A stretch of DNA of 64,000 nt from Earliella scabrosa (GCA_022605405.1 JABYQQ010000003.1:434001-498000), one strand, 5' to 3'; counted from the first letter of the stretch, positions 23,548-34,827 are shown. Translations and numbers: made by a program. Notes: a model not told the origin generated them from the sequence alone.

Positions 23548-24498
23548 ACGCTTCTCCAGCGTTCATTGGATCATCGCGATTTTCGCGGTTTCGCTCCGCG
23601 AGTCGCATCCCACAACACGGCTTCGAACATGAAGAACTCTCATTCCTTTGGTATCACGTTCGTTTCTCGCACAAGAGGTTACTGCTACTCGACGTTGGAT
23701 ACTGGACACTATTTGGCTCGATTTTGGACTCTTCGGACATTGCAGAGCTACACGAGGCTACGGTACCATATATCTACATACCTAAGCTCCGGGACAGCCG
23801 AACTACCCTGCTGCTGCTGACATCGGTTTACGCTCCCCACGACCTCTTGTTTATTTATATACCTCTTCATGCTTTCGGGTCCTGAAACGACGGAGGTGGG
23901 GAGTAGTTCGAGATCGTGTACGCGTAGGTAGTGTGTCAGTTGTGTCTGCTGGTACTACTACTTGTCGGTACTATTACTATGTCTGAACAGGATTAACATG
24001 CGTTCTGCGTTTCCCGTGTCTATTCGTCGTGTGTCTTGGCTGGATCTCCCGATTGTGTCCCAATCTTGGACGCTACGCACCATGACCTACGTGTTACGCA
24101 ATGCACATCGCTGTACAAAGCTAATATGGTCTTGGTTTCCCCGGGACACATCATTGAAATCAGGCGGTGGACTGTACGCGACCCGCTCAAACAAACCACC
24201 CCAGCCGATGAGTGGCTGTGCCCACTCCCAGCACGTGCACCGGACGCGTCCATGCTCGAGGCCAATCGGGGAAGCACGCCATGATTAAGGTTCTGTCGCG
24301 TCCTGTCGTGTCGAGAGATATAAGAATCCAGGGTGGTTCGAACGACCCCCCGTCGCGTCTTTCTCTCCCCCATCGCGCTCACAGGCATTCCTAGCTTACA
24401 GTCTCTCTATCTTACAGGCTTCGTGATCTCTCCGCGCCAGTCGCGTCAACGTTCTCATCCTCCTCCTCATCCTACACGCTCCTCTTCGCCTGCTCGCC
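23548..24498. other. Intergenic region with no recognisable gene
   Basis: 950 bp between two plus-strand secreted-protein genes. It holds AT-richer 3' flank sequence and a TATA-like element near 24.32 kb. No RNA gene or repeat seen. Confidence 0.6.
24319..24324 (+). promoter_or_regulatory. TATA-like element of small secreted protein gene
   Basis: TATAAG within GAGATATAAGAATCC, about 180 bp before the ATG at 24499 and followed by a C/T-rich leader. Confidence 0.5.
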
Positions 24499-25360
24499 AT
24501 GCCGGTCCTTTCGCGAGCTGTTCTAGTCGGCTTCCAGGCTGCTGCCCTCGTCGCTACTGTCGGAGTTCCTCTGGCCGCCTACGCTGCCCCTGTTCCAGTG
24601 CCTATGCCGGTCATGCACATCGCGGACTACGCCTCGCAGCCTCCGTCCCGGAACAACGGAACGGTCGAGCCCCAGATGGACGTCCTCTCTGCCTCGCGGC
24701 GCGGTAAGGACGTCGCGGTTGTGAACCACACCACGTCCGATACCTCGTCCAACGAACGGCGCCAGGACGTTCAGGATCTAGGAAGCCTGACGTCTAGCCT
24801 GGGTGACCAATCGAGCTTCCTTAGTGCGCATACATCCCATCTACTCATCAGGGTATCACTGACGATTGCATTCAGGCACACTCTCAGCTGGATCGGGGAA
24901 CGACGAGCTTCTCTCAAGCCTCAACAGCGCTATCCTCAGTCTTCTGGGAGGTCTAACGACATATCAGGGTATCTTGTCCGACGCTACTACGCAAAAAGGA
25001 CTGGCGAACTACGACCCCAGCAACGCACTTGAGACTAGTCTGAAAGACGTCATCAACTCGATCAAGTACACGCTTGACATGTTCCCCCCTATGCTGAACA
25101 TGGACATCGCTGGCCTGGAGCTGGAGCCAAGTAAGTCGCCTGTGAATAACCATCCGTCCCTGTTGATCTGACGAAGAACAGTCGTATACCTTGTCAAGTG
25201 CATCGTCATCGCGGTTCTGGATACACTTGAGAACGTCGTCGACGGGACGATCAACTATGGCCTCCTCGAAGAGCTGAAGCAGGAGCTGCAAATACTCCTC
25301 GGACAGGCGGAGACGACGAGGTGTGCCTCTGGTATCCCTGTGCTCGGGTTGTGTCTGTAG
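24499..25360 (+). CDS. Small secreted proprotein, function unknown
   Basis: Three exons encode about 220 residues. The N-terminus (MPVLSRAVLVGFQAAALVAT, continuing hydrophobic to AAYA) looks like a signal peptide. A polar propeptide-like stretch with N-glycosylation sequons (NNGT, NHTT) and two dibasic sites (SRRGKD and NERRQD, possible Kex2 sites) follows. Then comes a helical domain: NDELLSSLNSAILSLLGGLT, ALETSLKDVINSIKYTLDMF, and a last exon VYLVKCIVIAVLDTLENVV ending CASGIPVLGLCL. Intron ends fit GT-AG with phase-consistent joins. I do not recognise the family. It neighbours the priA-like gene, but shared regulation is not shown. Confidence 0.75.
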
Positions 25361-25540
25361 GCGGTTGAATTTGGACTCGTACGAGCGCATCACTATGGCT
25401 GGCCCATCAATGTACAACGAACTATTCTAGATTCCAACGATTGATATCTGTCACGAACTCAAGCACACCCACATTAGGCCGCGGTACAGGACGCGCGGCG
25501 AATGCAACGGGTGATATATAACATCGCGGTGCGATACGCA

Positions 25541-26358
25541 TCACTCTTCGTGTACCCAGCGTTCTGCTAGGGGGCCAATGAAAGGTACCTGGAATCGCAC
25601 TAGACCATTGCGTGCAGCATCGATGTAAGCTTGCCATCTGAGGCCGGTCAGTCCGAATCGAGTAGTACAATGAGATGCAGGACTTACGCCATGTAGAAGG
25701 ATGGTATCACGATCATGAGCGTGAACACGGTGCGGAGGAATGATGGAAATTGGAGCAGGGACGCCAAGATGCGCAATATGACGAGCGGCGTAGTTAGCAA
25801 CGCAGATTGGTAGGCTGTAAGATCGTGAGTCGAAAGTGAGACATAACATGAGGCGGCGATAGTATGCGACGCACCGTGGAACCGGACAAAGTCATTGTAT
25901 GTCTCCATGATGAGAAGAGTGAGAGCTGCACGCGCAATCATAGTTAGGAGACATTGTGTATATATGTGGGTAGGCAAATCAGCGAAGCACGCACCTGAGA
26001 TTGGTCCCAGCAGATATGCGAATGCGGCGAGTAGATCGACCCTGAGGCCATAACGCGTCTCCCACATGCTGCTGCCACTCTCCGCTTCCGCATCCTCCAC
26101 TGCCCCAAGGCCGCCGGCTTGCGAGGTGTTGAATGTCGGTATGCCGCCAGACTGGTAGGAGGTCGGCTGCTGGGCGGCTGCTCCGGAAGGAAACCAGGCC
26201 CTAGAGGTGTTCTTGGAGGTAGATGCCGCGTAGGAGGGGTCGTCTGGAGGAGGGGTCTGTCGCGCACTAGATTAACACATGAAGTCATTGTGAAGCCGAA
26301 TGGGGCATCTCACATATGCGGCGAAGGAGGCGAAGTGGGACCGGGTGTTATTGCTCAT
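25541..26358 (-). CDS. UPF0132/DUF4870-like membrane protein
   Basis: Five or so exons encode about 190 residues. The N-terminal third is polar and disordered (MSNNTRSHFASFAAY, then PPPDDPSYAASTSKNTS). Three hydrophobic spans follow: RVDLLAAFAYLLGPISALTL, AYQSALLTTPLVILRILASL, and FLRTVFTLMIVIPSFYMAWQ. The conserved polar segment ETYNDFVRFHAYQSALL between spans 1 and 2 is typical of the UPF0132/DUF4870 group. The tail is FQVPFIGPLAERWVHEE. The start at 26358 is the first ATG and splices cleanly. Function unknown. It is divergent from RPS24 across only 297 bp, which probably carries a shared promoter. Confidence 0.8.
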
Positions 26359-26655
26359 GTTCGGAGGTGTTGCAGGCATACAGACTGCTTGCTGAAGGCT
26401 AGTGCGAATAAATAGAGCAGTAGTTTCGGGAGCAGCAAGAGTAGCCTGTGCGCAGTGTCTCGACACGGACCTTGCAGTTCAAGACGGACCGGAACAGGCG
26501 CCCTCTGCCACACTTGTGTTTGTTGCTGTTTGGCGGGCGCACCGTCTGAGCGATCGGTGTATTGCCCTGTTTGGTCAGCATCCAGGCGGCGGTACTGCCA
26601 AACTTCAAGGACCCAACGACGACAAGGTAAAGGACACAAAAGCGGGCAAGCAACC
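26359..26655. promoter_or_regulatory. Bidirectional promoter region, UPF0132-like / RPS24
   Basis: 297 bp separates the two start codons, which point away from each other. No TATA box is evident on the RPS24 side. Confidence 0.5.
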
Positions 26656-27382
26656 ATGGTGAGTCGCGTTCTGTCGTGCTGCTGGAGGTTTTGAGGGACG
26701 TTGGGAGAGGTTTCACGGCTGTAGGAGGGCTGGAGGAGGCTGGATGGATGGTTTGGCAGACGGATGCACCTACGCGGCAGGTTAGCTCTTGGAAGACGGA
26801 TGTCTGACGACTCGCTCTCCCTTCCCCCTGTCTCCCCCTCTCCCCATCGCATATGCAGGCCGACACCTCAGCACCGGTAACGATTCGCACCCGCAAATTC
26901 ATCACGAACCGCTTGCTGGCACGCCGTCAGTTCATCGTCGATGTCCTCCACCCCAACCGCCCGAACGTCTCCAAGGCCGAGCTCTCGGAGAAGCTCGCGC
27001 AGATCTACAAGGCGGACAAGGCTCGGGTGGTCACCTTCGGCCTCAAGACTGCCTTTGGTGGTGGACGGAGCACAGGCTTCGGTCTGATTTACGACGATGA
27101 GGCGTCACAGAAGAAGTTCGAGCCTAAGTACCGGTTGATTCGGGTACGTCTGCGATTGTCCTCTTCTCCTTGCTGTTACTCACGTCAGGCTGGTGGATCA
27201 GTCTGGTCTCGCGACGGCACCACCAAAGACCAACCGCAAGCTTCGCAAGGAGCGGAAGAACCGTGCGAAGAAGGTCAGTCTGCTTTACCTCCTCGTCGAC
27301 CCATACGCCGCCTTACACGTTCCTCCAGTTCCGTGGCACCAAAAAGTCCAAGGCTGCCGAACCCCCCAAGAAGGGCAAGTAA
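26656..27382 (+). CDS. RPS24: 40S ribosomal protein S24
   Basis: Component of the small cytosolic ribosomal subunit (eS24). Exon 1 is just the ATG codon (26656-26658), followed by a 200-nt intron ending at 26858. Exon 2 starts [19 protein letters not shown] and continues with [40 protein letters not shown] and [20 protein letters not shown]. Two short introns then lead to [19 protein letters not shown] and a Lys-rich tail, EPPKKGK. Total about 135 residues, standard for the family. A start codon isolated in its own exon is also common in ribosomal protein genes of other eukaryotes. Confidence 0.96.
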
Positions 27383-27726
27383 GGGTTGGGCGCATCGTAC
27401 TGTTTGGGAGCTCTGTCGCATCGCATTCCATGCATATCCGCACATCGCAAAAGTTGTCCGCAGCTGTATCCTATCACTTATGCCCGCTTTCCCTGTCTTC
27501 TACTGCTCATGAACTTTATGCGCATGCGGATATTCTCTCTTCCTGTGCGATGCGATGGGCCGGAGTCCGTGCGCCAGTATCTCCAGAGACTAGGTACGCG
27601 TTGCCAGCTGGGTATGAGGACGTGCGAGATAGCATTAGGAGTGCACACTACATGTCGGGTATCATAGCTAAGACAGTATATGGTCTACCAATGAACCGGC
27701 GAGAGCGAAAAGAGCCAAGGACCCAC
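27383..27726. other. Convergent intergenic region, RPS24 / ARP1
   Basis: About 340 bp between facing stop codons; 3' flanks only, nothing else seen. Confidence 0.6.
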
Positions 27727-29326
27727 TCAGAAACCCAGTTTCTTGTGAATGATGTCTGGATCCTCTTGATACTCCTCTGCAGATACCCACATCTGTTCAG
27801 GCTGTTAATAGAGGCCTTCCAGGAAGAATGAGAAAACACGCTACCTTCTTGAAGGTGTTGAGGCCGGCCAGGATGGAGCCACCGATCCATGTCGAATACT
27901 TGCGCTCCGGCGGTGCGTATATCTTGATCTTGACGTCCTTGAGTGCAAGCTTCTTCACCTCGTTTAGTAGACGATCACCGAAGCCTGTCGAGAATGCGAA
28001 CGTGAGAAATAGCCGATAACGGGGATTGGGAAGAGACGTGCCCCTGCAGAGTGTGCTGCCGCCGCTCAAGACGATGTTCGAGAACAAGCTCTTCCGCAAG
28101 TCCAGATCCACCCTGTTGATGGAGTCGACGACGACCTGGTGAACACCAGCGTATTCTTGCCCAATCAGTTCGGGGTTGAACAGAATCTCGGGTGCGCGGA
28201 AACGTTCGGGACCAAGCTGGAGCAGGGTGAGGCTGTGGGATGAAGGATAGCAGAGGAATAATACGAACCTGGACAGTATTACCGTCGGGCAGACGGAACT
28301 CCTCGCTACGGCCTAATGAGTCCTTCTCCTCCTTCGCTGGGTTGAGTGCGACATAACAGCACTTCTCCTTGATTGTCCGGACGACTTCTCGCTCTGCTGT
28401 TGTGTGTAAATGGTGGCCAGCTTTTCGCAATAGGAGTTGGAGGTGATCGGTTACGTCCCTGAGGATTCGTGTTGGAAGACTGATAATCGCGAATAACGTT
28501 GGACGTACCTGCCCGCTACATCTACCCGGCGGATGGCATGAGGCATGGAGAACCCCTCGAACACCGGCACCGCGTGTGTTACGCCATCTCCAGAATCTAG
28601 AACGATTCCTGTCGTTCGACCAGAAGAATACCTTGTAGACAGAGGATGAACAGATCAAGGACGCACGCGTATGGACGACTACTCACAAGGACAATACAGC
28701 TTGAACGGAAATATACAGAGCGGGAACGTTGAAGGTATCGAAGAAGATTTGTGCGGCGACGTCGCGATTATGCCGCGGGTTCAGTGGTGCTTCTGTGAGC
28801 AGCACCGGGTGCTGCGGGCGCGTTCCGTTCAGAATCTCGCGACGAGAGTGGCACAGCATGTACAGCAGGTTCGGACGCACCTCTTCGCTCAGCGTGCCCA
28901 GCTCCTCCGCGTACACCCAGCTCCATATTCGTTCCATGTCGTCCCAGTCGGTCACGATCCCGTGCTCCATCGGGTACTTGATCTTGAGCAGTCCGCGGGC
29001 CTCCTGCGCCTTGCGCCCGATGAAGACGTCGCCCTCCAGTGCGCCGGCCATGACCCGCACATGCTTTGGCCGTCCGACGCTGTTTCACGCATGTCAGTCC
29101 TGGCTCTGACGCGTCGCGCTTCTGCCTTAGCCGTGAAGACGCACAAAGACGGGAAGAAGCATTTTGGGTGATCCTGTCCTGCGAAGCCGGCCTTGATAGT
29201 CCCAGAACCCTGTGTTCAGCCATAATATAAGCCGTGAGATTACGTGTGGCTAAGCAATAGAGGACTACGGACATTGTCGATCACCACCGGCTGGTTCGTG
29301 AGCACATCCTCGAATTCGGTTGCCAT
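27727..29326 (-). CDS. Actin-related protein 1 (centractin)
   Basis: Forms the short actin-like filament of the dynactin complex, which links dynein to cargo and to nuclear movement in hyphae. The spliced protein is about 375 residues, beginning [18 protein letters not shown]. It contains [38 protein letters not shown] (ARP1-type actin motif), [40 protein letters not shown] (nucleotide-binding loop), [40 protein letters not shown], and the end [21 protein letters not shown] (final exon, 27727 upward). ALEGDVFIG and the AEEYQEDP tail separate it from conventional actin. At least seven short introns. Confidence 0.94.
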
Positions 29327-29544
29327 TCCAAGCTACAAGCCCTCCGTTCGACGCGCTACTTGGCGAAATGTTCCGGATTCTAGTCGTCAGATTAACGCAA
29401 TGAAGCAGATAGACTAGTCGTGTCCAGGCAGAAACGAATGGGGAGCCCAGCAGGGCGGCGAGGTCCAAGTCGACGGTAGGAGAGTAGGAAGACGCGCGTC
29501 CAGCGACAGTTCCTGACGCGCTCTCTTTGCTCTGTACCGCGATC

Positions 29545-30378
29545 ATGTCCGGCGTAACGTCGCGTACAACTTCGCTGTTGTGCTGGCTGGTTCTACTTCT
29601 GCTATACACAGTGAGCAACGTCTCGCATCGTTTCCTCGGGTGCCCCGGTTCACGGGTATGCAAGTAGCCATCTGTCGCGGCCGTGCTTGGGCACAAATGG
29701 GAAGCGACTAACTTCTGCAAATGTGAGCTTTCGGACTCCCTCGTCGCGTTTTCGAAGTGCAAGGACTAAGATGCATTAGGTATATGCTTCGGTGCAAACT
29801 ACACCATTCTCCGAATGGACATCCCCGACGACCCAAGCAAGCCGTGTCTATCCTGCACGAAGCAGTGGTGCCTCAACCAGAACCTGCCGAAGTGCGCGGG
29901 GGCGTCCATCGGTGATGCAAATCCCGATACCGCAACGGGGAAAGAGGGCGACATCGAGGCTCGTTGTTTTCGTGCGTATAGTCCGACCCTGACCTCGTGG
30001 CCCTCTTCTCACTCGCCCTCCCTACGTCCGTCCCATGCTGCGGCCTTGCCAGAGAGGGACTCGCCTCGCGACCAGCTAGTCGTAACGCTTTTCCTGCTCA
30101 CGGTGTTTGGCCTCCTTCTCGGCGCAGGCATCAAGGGTCGCATGCTCAAGGCCGGCTTCGACACGAGTCTGCCGTGGAGTGCGAGCAGGAGGTGGTGGGA
30201 GGTACGTGATCCCGGACCACCTTCCTCCGCCGGTGGTCGATCTTATCTGTTTGCGTTTTAGGCGTGGACTCCTCAACGGCAGCCTGAGGATATTCGTCTC
30301 GGGGAGACGGGCCGCCATCATGCACGAGACAGTCGGGGGGCGTATGTGGGTCTAGCTGACTCGCCACCCAACGCGTAA
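29545..30378 (+). CDS. Cysteine-rich single-span membrane protein, unknown function
   Basis: Well-supported exons give ICFGANYTILRMDIPDDPSK, CLSCTKQWCLNQNLPKCAG (C-x2-C-x4-C-x7-C cluster), GDIEARCFRRDSPRDQ, one transmembrane helix LVVTLFLLTVFGLLLGAGIK, and a basic tail ending GAYVGLADSPPNA. A candidate first exon at 29545 (MSGVTSRTTSLLCWLVLLLLYT) looks like a signal peptide. Its strong GTGAGC donor is in phase 0, but the downstream exon needs phase 1, so a weaker donor (GTTTCC or GTTCAC, about 20-40 nt on) or another first exon must be used. Predicted type I membrane topology with a short Cys-rich ectodomain. No function known to me. Divergent from ARP1 across about 220 bp. Confidence 0.6.
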
Positions 30379-30781
30379 AGCAGCTTGACGCGACTGGGTA
30401 TGAGTGCTTTAGGTATCGACGCATCGCTGTACTGTAGACTCACATACTACTTGATAACCAATTGGGCACATTAATCACGGATCTTGCGGAGGTATGCCCG
30501 TAGGTTGTGTGACCTAGGTAGGGAACGATGCGTGCACTAGTACTGTGTGCTAGGCCATTCTGATGACGCTCTAGTTTCTCGCCTGTGAGACTGGCGCGAG
30601 TCATTGTTCAGCCTTTTCGAGCGATATTCTATGCGACAGCTGGATTGGATGAGCTCGCGCCTTGTGTGTGGTGGCATGTGGTGATCACAGGGCTGGGACT
30701 TGGAACAGGCACTGACTGAATGTGGGTGCGCTGCGCGGTCTTGGCTCAATCCTACTTGACACGAACGCTCATCGTGCATCC
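30379..30781. other. Intergenic region with no recognisable gene
   Basis: About 400 bp between two plus-strand genes; nothing beyond presumed 3' flank and promoter. Confidence 0.55.
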
Positions 30782-31172
30782 ATGGGTTCACTATGTTCCA
30801 AGTCGGGGACTGTCTCGGGGGGACACCAAGTGCTGGGGTCAGCAGCCTCTGCTCCAGGGCCGACACCAGGCACGAGGCCAGACCCTAGGATGGCTGCTGC
30901 AGAAGCAGCGGAGAGGCGGCAACGAGAGGTTCGCCGCTGGCGTGCATGTGCCGCACGGACGATGAATGGCTGATTATTTTGTGCAGGCCCAGGTCCGCGG
31001 GGTCAAGTCGACGAATCCAAACTCGGGGCAGCTGGCGGCGAAGCTACAGGCCCAGAAATCGCAACCTCGCGCACCGGAGCCGAGCCAGCCAGAGCGACTC
31101 GTGGTGGGTGCATGGCTTGGATTCCATGCTGCCTGCGGCTGCTTACGACAACGTCATCCACAGTGGGACTAA
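30782..31172 (+). CDS. Small putatively N-myristoylated protein
   Basis: Three exons encode about 85-90 residues. The N-terminus MGSLCSKSGTVSGGHQVLG fits an N-myristoylation signal (Gly2, Ser6), with Cys5 available for palmitoylation, so membrane attachment is likely. It continues with a Pro/Gly linker, an Ala/Arg-rich helix (DPRMAAAEAAERRQRE), then GVKSTNPNSGQLAAKLQAQK, ending PSQPERLVWD. A last exon of only 9 nt plus stop lies at 31164-31172 (splice to TGGGACTAA). The plan resembles small VCP-interacting protein (SVIP)-type proteins of animals and similar short fungal proteins, which suggests ER or vacuole association, but that is inference. Confidence 0.72.
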
Positions 31173-31793
31173 ACGTTGCCCCTTGCGAGTGGGCGATCGT
31201 CTAACTGCGCCAGCACGAGGCTGCACATTCCCTCCGATAACGGGAGAAGGGCATGGGAGGGAAGTTGACGACACCAGCACCCCACACGCTGCTCTCATGT
31301 CCACGGGACTAATCTTGTGGTTTTCTTGTACGATCGGCTTGGACAAGGTTATACCGGGCTAATAGCGTTGCCTATATAATGCACGACGTGGAGACACGAG
31401 TACCCGTGTGGTCAACAACGACCTTCGGACGCAGCTGGCAGAGGGCCGGCAGGTGTCCGACGCATGTTTCCCCGCGAAGATCGCACTCATTACACGCTCG
31501 TCACCTGCTCATTACCGTCGAGAGATATTAACTGAGGCGATGAGTGTGAGATGTAGGTGCTTGGAGAATGAAACATACACATATGCTACCACAGGGTTCC
31601 ATAGACCGGCCATCGAGATCCACGTCTGGTACAGACTTCGGGCGCTTCATGCCAGGTCACCGTACGCAGACGCCCATATATTGAGCCCTCCCCTCACGCA
31701 TTCACGACGACGGCTCGTACTTCTACAAACTACCCTTGCGCACGCCTGGGTCGACCGCTGGCCGGCGTTCGGGACCTGTGCAACAATTCATGA
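31173..31793. other. Intergenic region upstream of GPI2
   Basis: 620 bp with a TATATAA at 31373-31379, 415 bp before the GPI2 start codon. If that is the promoter, the gene has a long leader. Open frames here show no domain. Confidence 0.5.
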
Positions 31794-33000
31794 ATGTACA
31801 CGGAGGCATGGGAGGCAGAATGGGAGCGTGTCTTGTGGAAGAAGAAGCCATACCCTGACAATTATGTCCCCCGTTCGTTCTTGGCTTCATTGAGCAAGAA
31901 TCGTGAGTACACCCGCCCATATGCATGTCAGTACTAAGTACCTGAATCTGTGTATGGAAAGCAAACTTCCGGCCATACACATATTGGCACCTGGTCGTCC
32001 TGTCATGTCCCATAAGCCAGCACCTTGCAAGCATCTTCATCTTCCTCGCGGTCTTCATGCGACTTCGGCAAAGGCTTCTAGACCCTCGCGCTCTGGTCTG
32101 GATATCCGCAGGGGTCTTCTTGACAGGATACATCATATGGGAACTGCTGGAATGCAGCAGGGCCGATAATGGAGTGCGTTATACCAACAGTTCGTCTCCA
32201 ATCTTACTCTACTCGGATGTTCCGCTCGCTAATCCCAGTATCTTGTTCAGGAGCGAAGACTTTGAAGGCCTCCATCCTTGTCTTCCTTGCCCTGATGTCA
32301 CTGTCGCCTGTGCTCAAGACTTTGACCGCTGCAACGTCTTCGGATTCCATCTGGGCGTTGTCCGCATGTCTGTTTATATTGAACGCATTGTTAGCGGATT
32401 ACACAGCCATGAACCCGAGGAGTCACAAACGCGAGAGGTAAGCGAGCGAATCAACTGATGCCCCTCACCATGACATTAACTCCGTTCGCTTCCCGCCTCA
32501 AGGCTTACCTCAGTGCTCTCCATGAACGCCGCCATATCGTCCTCGGTTGTGCTGGCTTCGAGATTATCGGATGATCTCTCCGTCTTCGGACTCATTCTGT
32601 TCTCCGTGCAGTCTTTCGCGCTCTTCCCGATGCTCCGCCGTCGTATCCAAGTGAGTTCGTGCTTCGTGGTAGTAAATATGGACACTGACATCCTATCCAG
32701 GATACTGCCAGAATACTGCAAGTCATCCTCACGACACTCATCTCCGCGCTATCCATATTCCTCACCTGGCCCCTATCAACAACCGCAGCCTACATCTACG
32801 TTTCGTGCTTTATCTTCGTGACCTTCATCGCCCCGGCCATGCTGGTGTGGGCGCAGAGATACAAGAAGTAGGTGTTCTTGATCCTTCACACCGGGTCTGG
32901 TGTGCATGAGATTGATCGACGCTCTCCCCGCAGTGAAATCAGGGGCACCTGGGACCCAGCCGTGCCAAAAGTCAATCGGCGGTTCTCTTTCTCCCGCTGA
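31794..33000 (+). CDS. GPI2: GPI-GnT subunit Gpi2/PIG-C
   Basis: Subunit of the ER complex that adds GlcNAc to phosphatidylinositol, the first step of GPI-anchor synthesis. Start MYTEAWEAEWERVLWKKKPY, then PDNYVPRSFLASLSKN, NFRPYTYWHLVVLSCPISQH, LASIFIFLAVF, DPRALVWISAGVFLTGYIIW, KASILVFLALMSLSPVLKTL, TAMNPRSHKRE, SVLSMNAAISSSVVLASRLS, FGLILFSVQSFALFPMLRRR, TTAAYIYVSCFIFVTFIAPA and a final exon EIRGTWDPAVPKVNRRFSFS. The WEKVLWKKQPYPDNYV-type opening and the IRGTWDPAVP ending are family signatures. About 290 residues, six or more membrane spans. The ATG at 31794 is the only one in frame with the conserved opening. Several GPI-anchored products, such as the GH16 enzyme here, depend on this pathway. 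Confidence 0.92.
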
Positions 33001-34827
33001 GTCCCCGGACATCGCCAACAGACCTCCGCCGGCAGACATAACAACATCTCTGCACGCCTGTCTCCACCCCGTCCTTTGTCACACGCCATGACATCGCCAT
33101 GTTCTACATTCACGGGTTGTATCCCCGGAGTCGGCCTGGCGCGGGTCGCAAGGTACGCGCACGCCCTTCCTTTACCCAAGGTAGTCAAGTTCGCGGCGTT
33201 GACGAGTCCAACAGAACGGAACAATTGCATATTCTCGTCCGCCTCCTTCGTCATCCGCGGCTGTGGAGACCATCGGACGTACGTCGACGGCCGGGGACGG
33301 TCTGGTGGCCCATTGTGGTTCAGTCCCGACCGCCCGAGGACGATTCTATACATTCTATCGGGACGCACATCATCGCCTTTCTAGAACACATACGGGGCTC
33401 TAGCCGAGAGCTGGGGGTCGCACGGTACTATATCACACTTCCCTTTGCCCTATAGGCGGCTTCGCGCGCGCGATCATCTGGCTGGCAGGAAGGAGCTCGC
33501 GGAAGTGCCAGTCAGACGCCTCTCCAAGTTGGCAAGGCGCGCGCGCACTGGGTCGCACAATGCGGATGCACTCAGGGTTGGACACGCAAGGACCATCATG
33601 TATGTCACCGCCCGACCTTGTTTGGCCCCTTCCTCAGCATCTCGCCGCGTTCTCACACCTTTCATCTCCCCCTCGCCGCGGCGCCCACAAAGCCCCTGCA
33701 GTGGCGCGCGCACACACCCCGGCCGATGACGCTCGAGATAATCGCGTACACACGAATATCACGGCGATAGCCATGTACATACCCAGAGAAGGACTACGCG
33801 TGCCCACCTCAGGTCCTCTGCCTCGTCGCGGCCCATGGCGGTGCACCCAGTCACAGTCAGTCAGCCATCATGAGTACGCCGACCGGCGGGATACCCACCC
33901 GCACCCAATCCGCCAACGATCAATCCAGCCAATCCCAGTCCCAGTCCCATCCCCCACACGAATATCAATGTGCCCTTTTTCGTCCGCCTTTTTGTTGTAC
34001 CCCCGCGCACAAAGCCGGCCGAGGCCCGCAGCGCGAACCTTGAAGCCTTGTGCGCGCGCGCGCAAGTCCCCGGCAGAAGAAGCTTCTCCGATCCCGTGCA
34101 GGAGAGAGACAGCGTTCGTCAGCCCCGGGGTTGTGCGCGCGCGCGATGGCCCCATATTCCCCCCGAGTGCGGGTGGGAACCCGCACTGGGGTTTCTTCTG
34201 CCTATCTTCGGCGCGCGGGGCGAGGGCAGCCCGGGCAGTCCGTCCCGCACGCCCGCACTCCTTGCGTGCGGCTCCCGTTCCCTATCGCGCGCGCGCGATG
34301 CCGCGTCCGTGCCTTCTCCGCCTTCCGCGAGCCGGGACAGAATGGGCTGGGGTGGGTAGGGTGGGGCCGAGATGGGTGAGATGGGTGGGTGGGTGAGATA
34401 CGAAAGCATAGCGGCTATATTTACATGCAAAGCAAACGAACGCTATATTACAGGCAATACTATCCTACATGTGAAGTGTACGAGAACATGTGAGAGCGAA
34501 TAAGTAAGGAGTGCAGTGAGCGTGCATGGTGGGGGGCCGGGAGATGGTTATGGAGAGATAGAGATAGAGGAATAGAAACGGGCAGAGTGAATGGGCAGAG
34601 TCGAGCAGGACAGTGGTGGTAGTAGTAGTCGGACGTCTACAGAGTCCCGGAGCCAGAGCCAGAGAGCTAGATCGCGCGATGCTGTTTCGGAAAGAAAAGG
34701 GGAAGGAGAAGAGGGGGAAAGAGATGTGTTAGTACATATGAGTGTGGGAGAGCCTCTACTGTAATCATATATTCATATTCGATGTTGTAATGCCTCTTCC
34801 TTCTTCGTCCCCGAGTCGCAGGCCGGC
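33001..34827. other. Convergent intergenic gap with (CG)n tracts
   Basis: 1.8 kb between the facing ends of GPI2 and the bZIP gene. Open frames, including a 278-codon one on +, translate to Arg/Pro/Ala-rich low complexity and are rejected. Five alternating CG tracts of 10-16 bp occur at 33463-33472, 33537-33548, 34049-34064, 34132-34145 and 34286-34297. No RNA gene or transposon is recognised. Confidence 0.6.

Noticed and set aside
24325..24360. GGTTCGAA-like B-box suggesting a tRNA
   Set aside because: No A-box or cloverleaf can be formed around it.
33560..34396. 278-codon open frame on the plus strand
   Set aside because: Composition driven by CG tracts (Ala/Arg/Pro), no domain, no sensible splice context.
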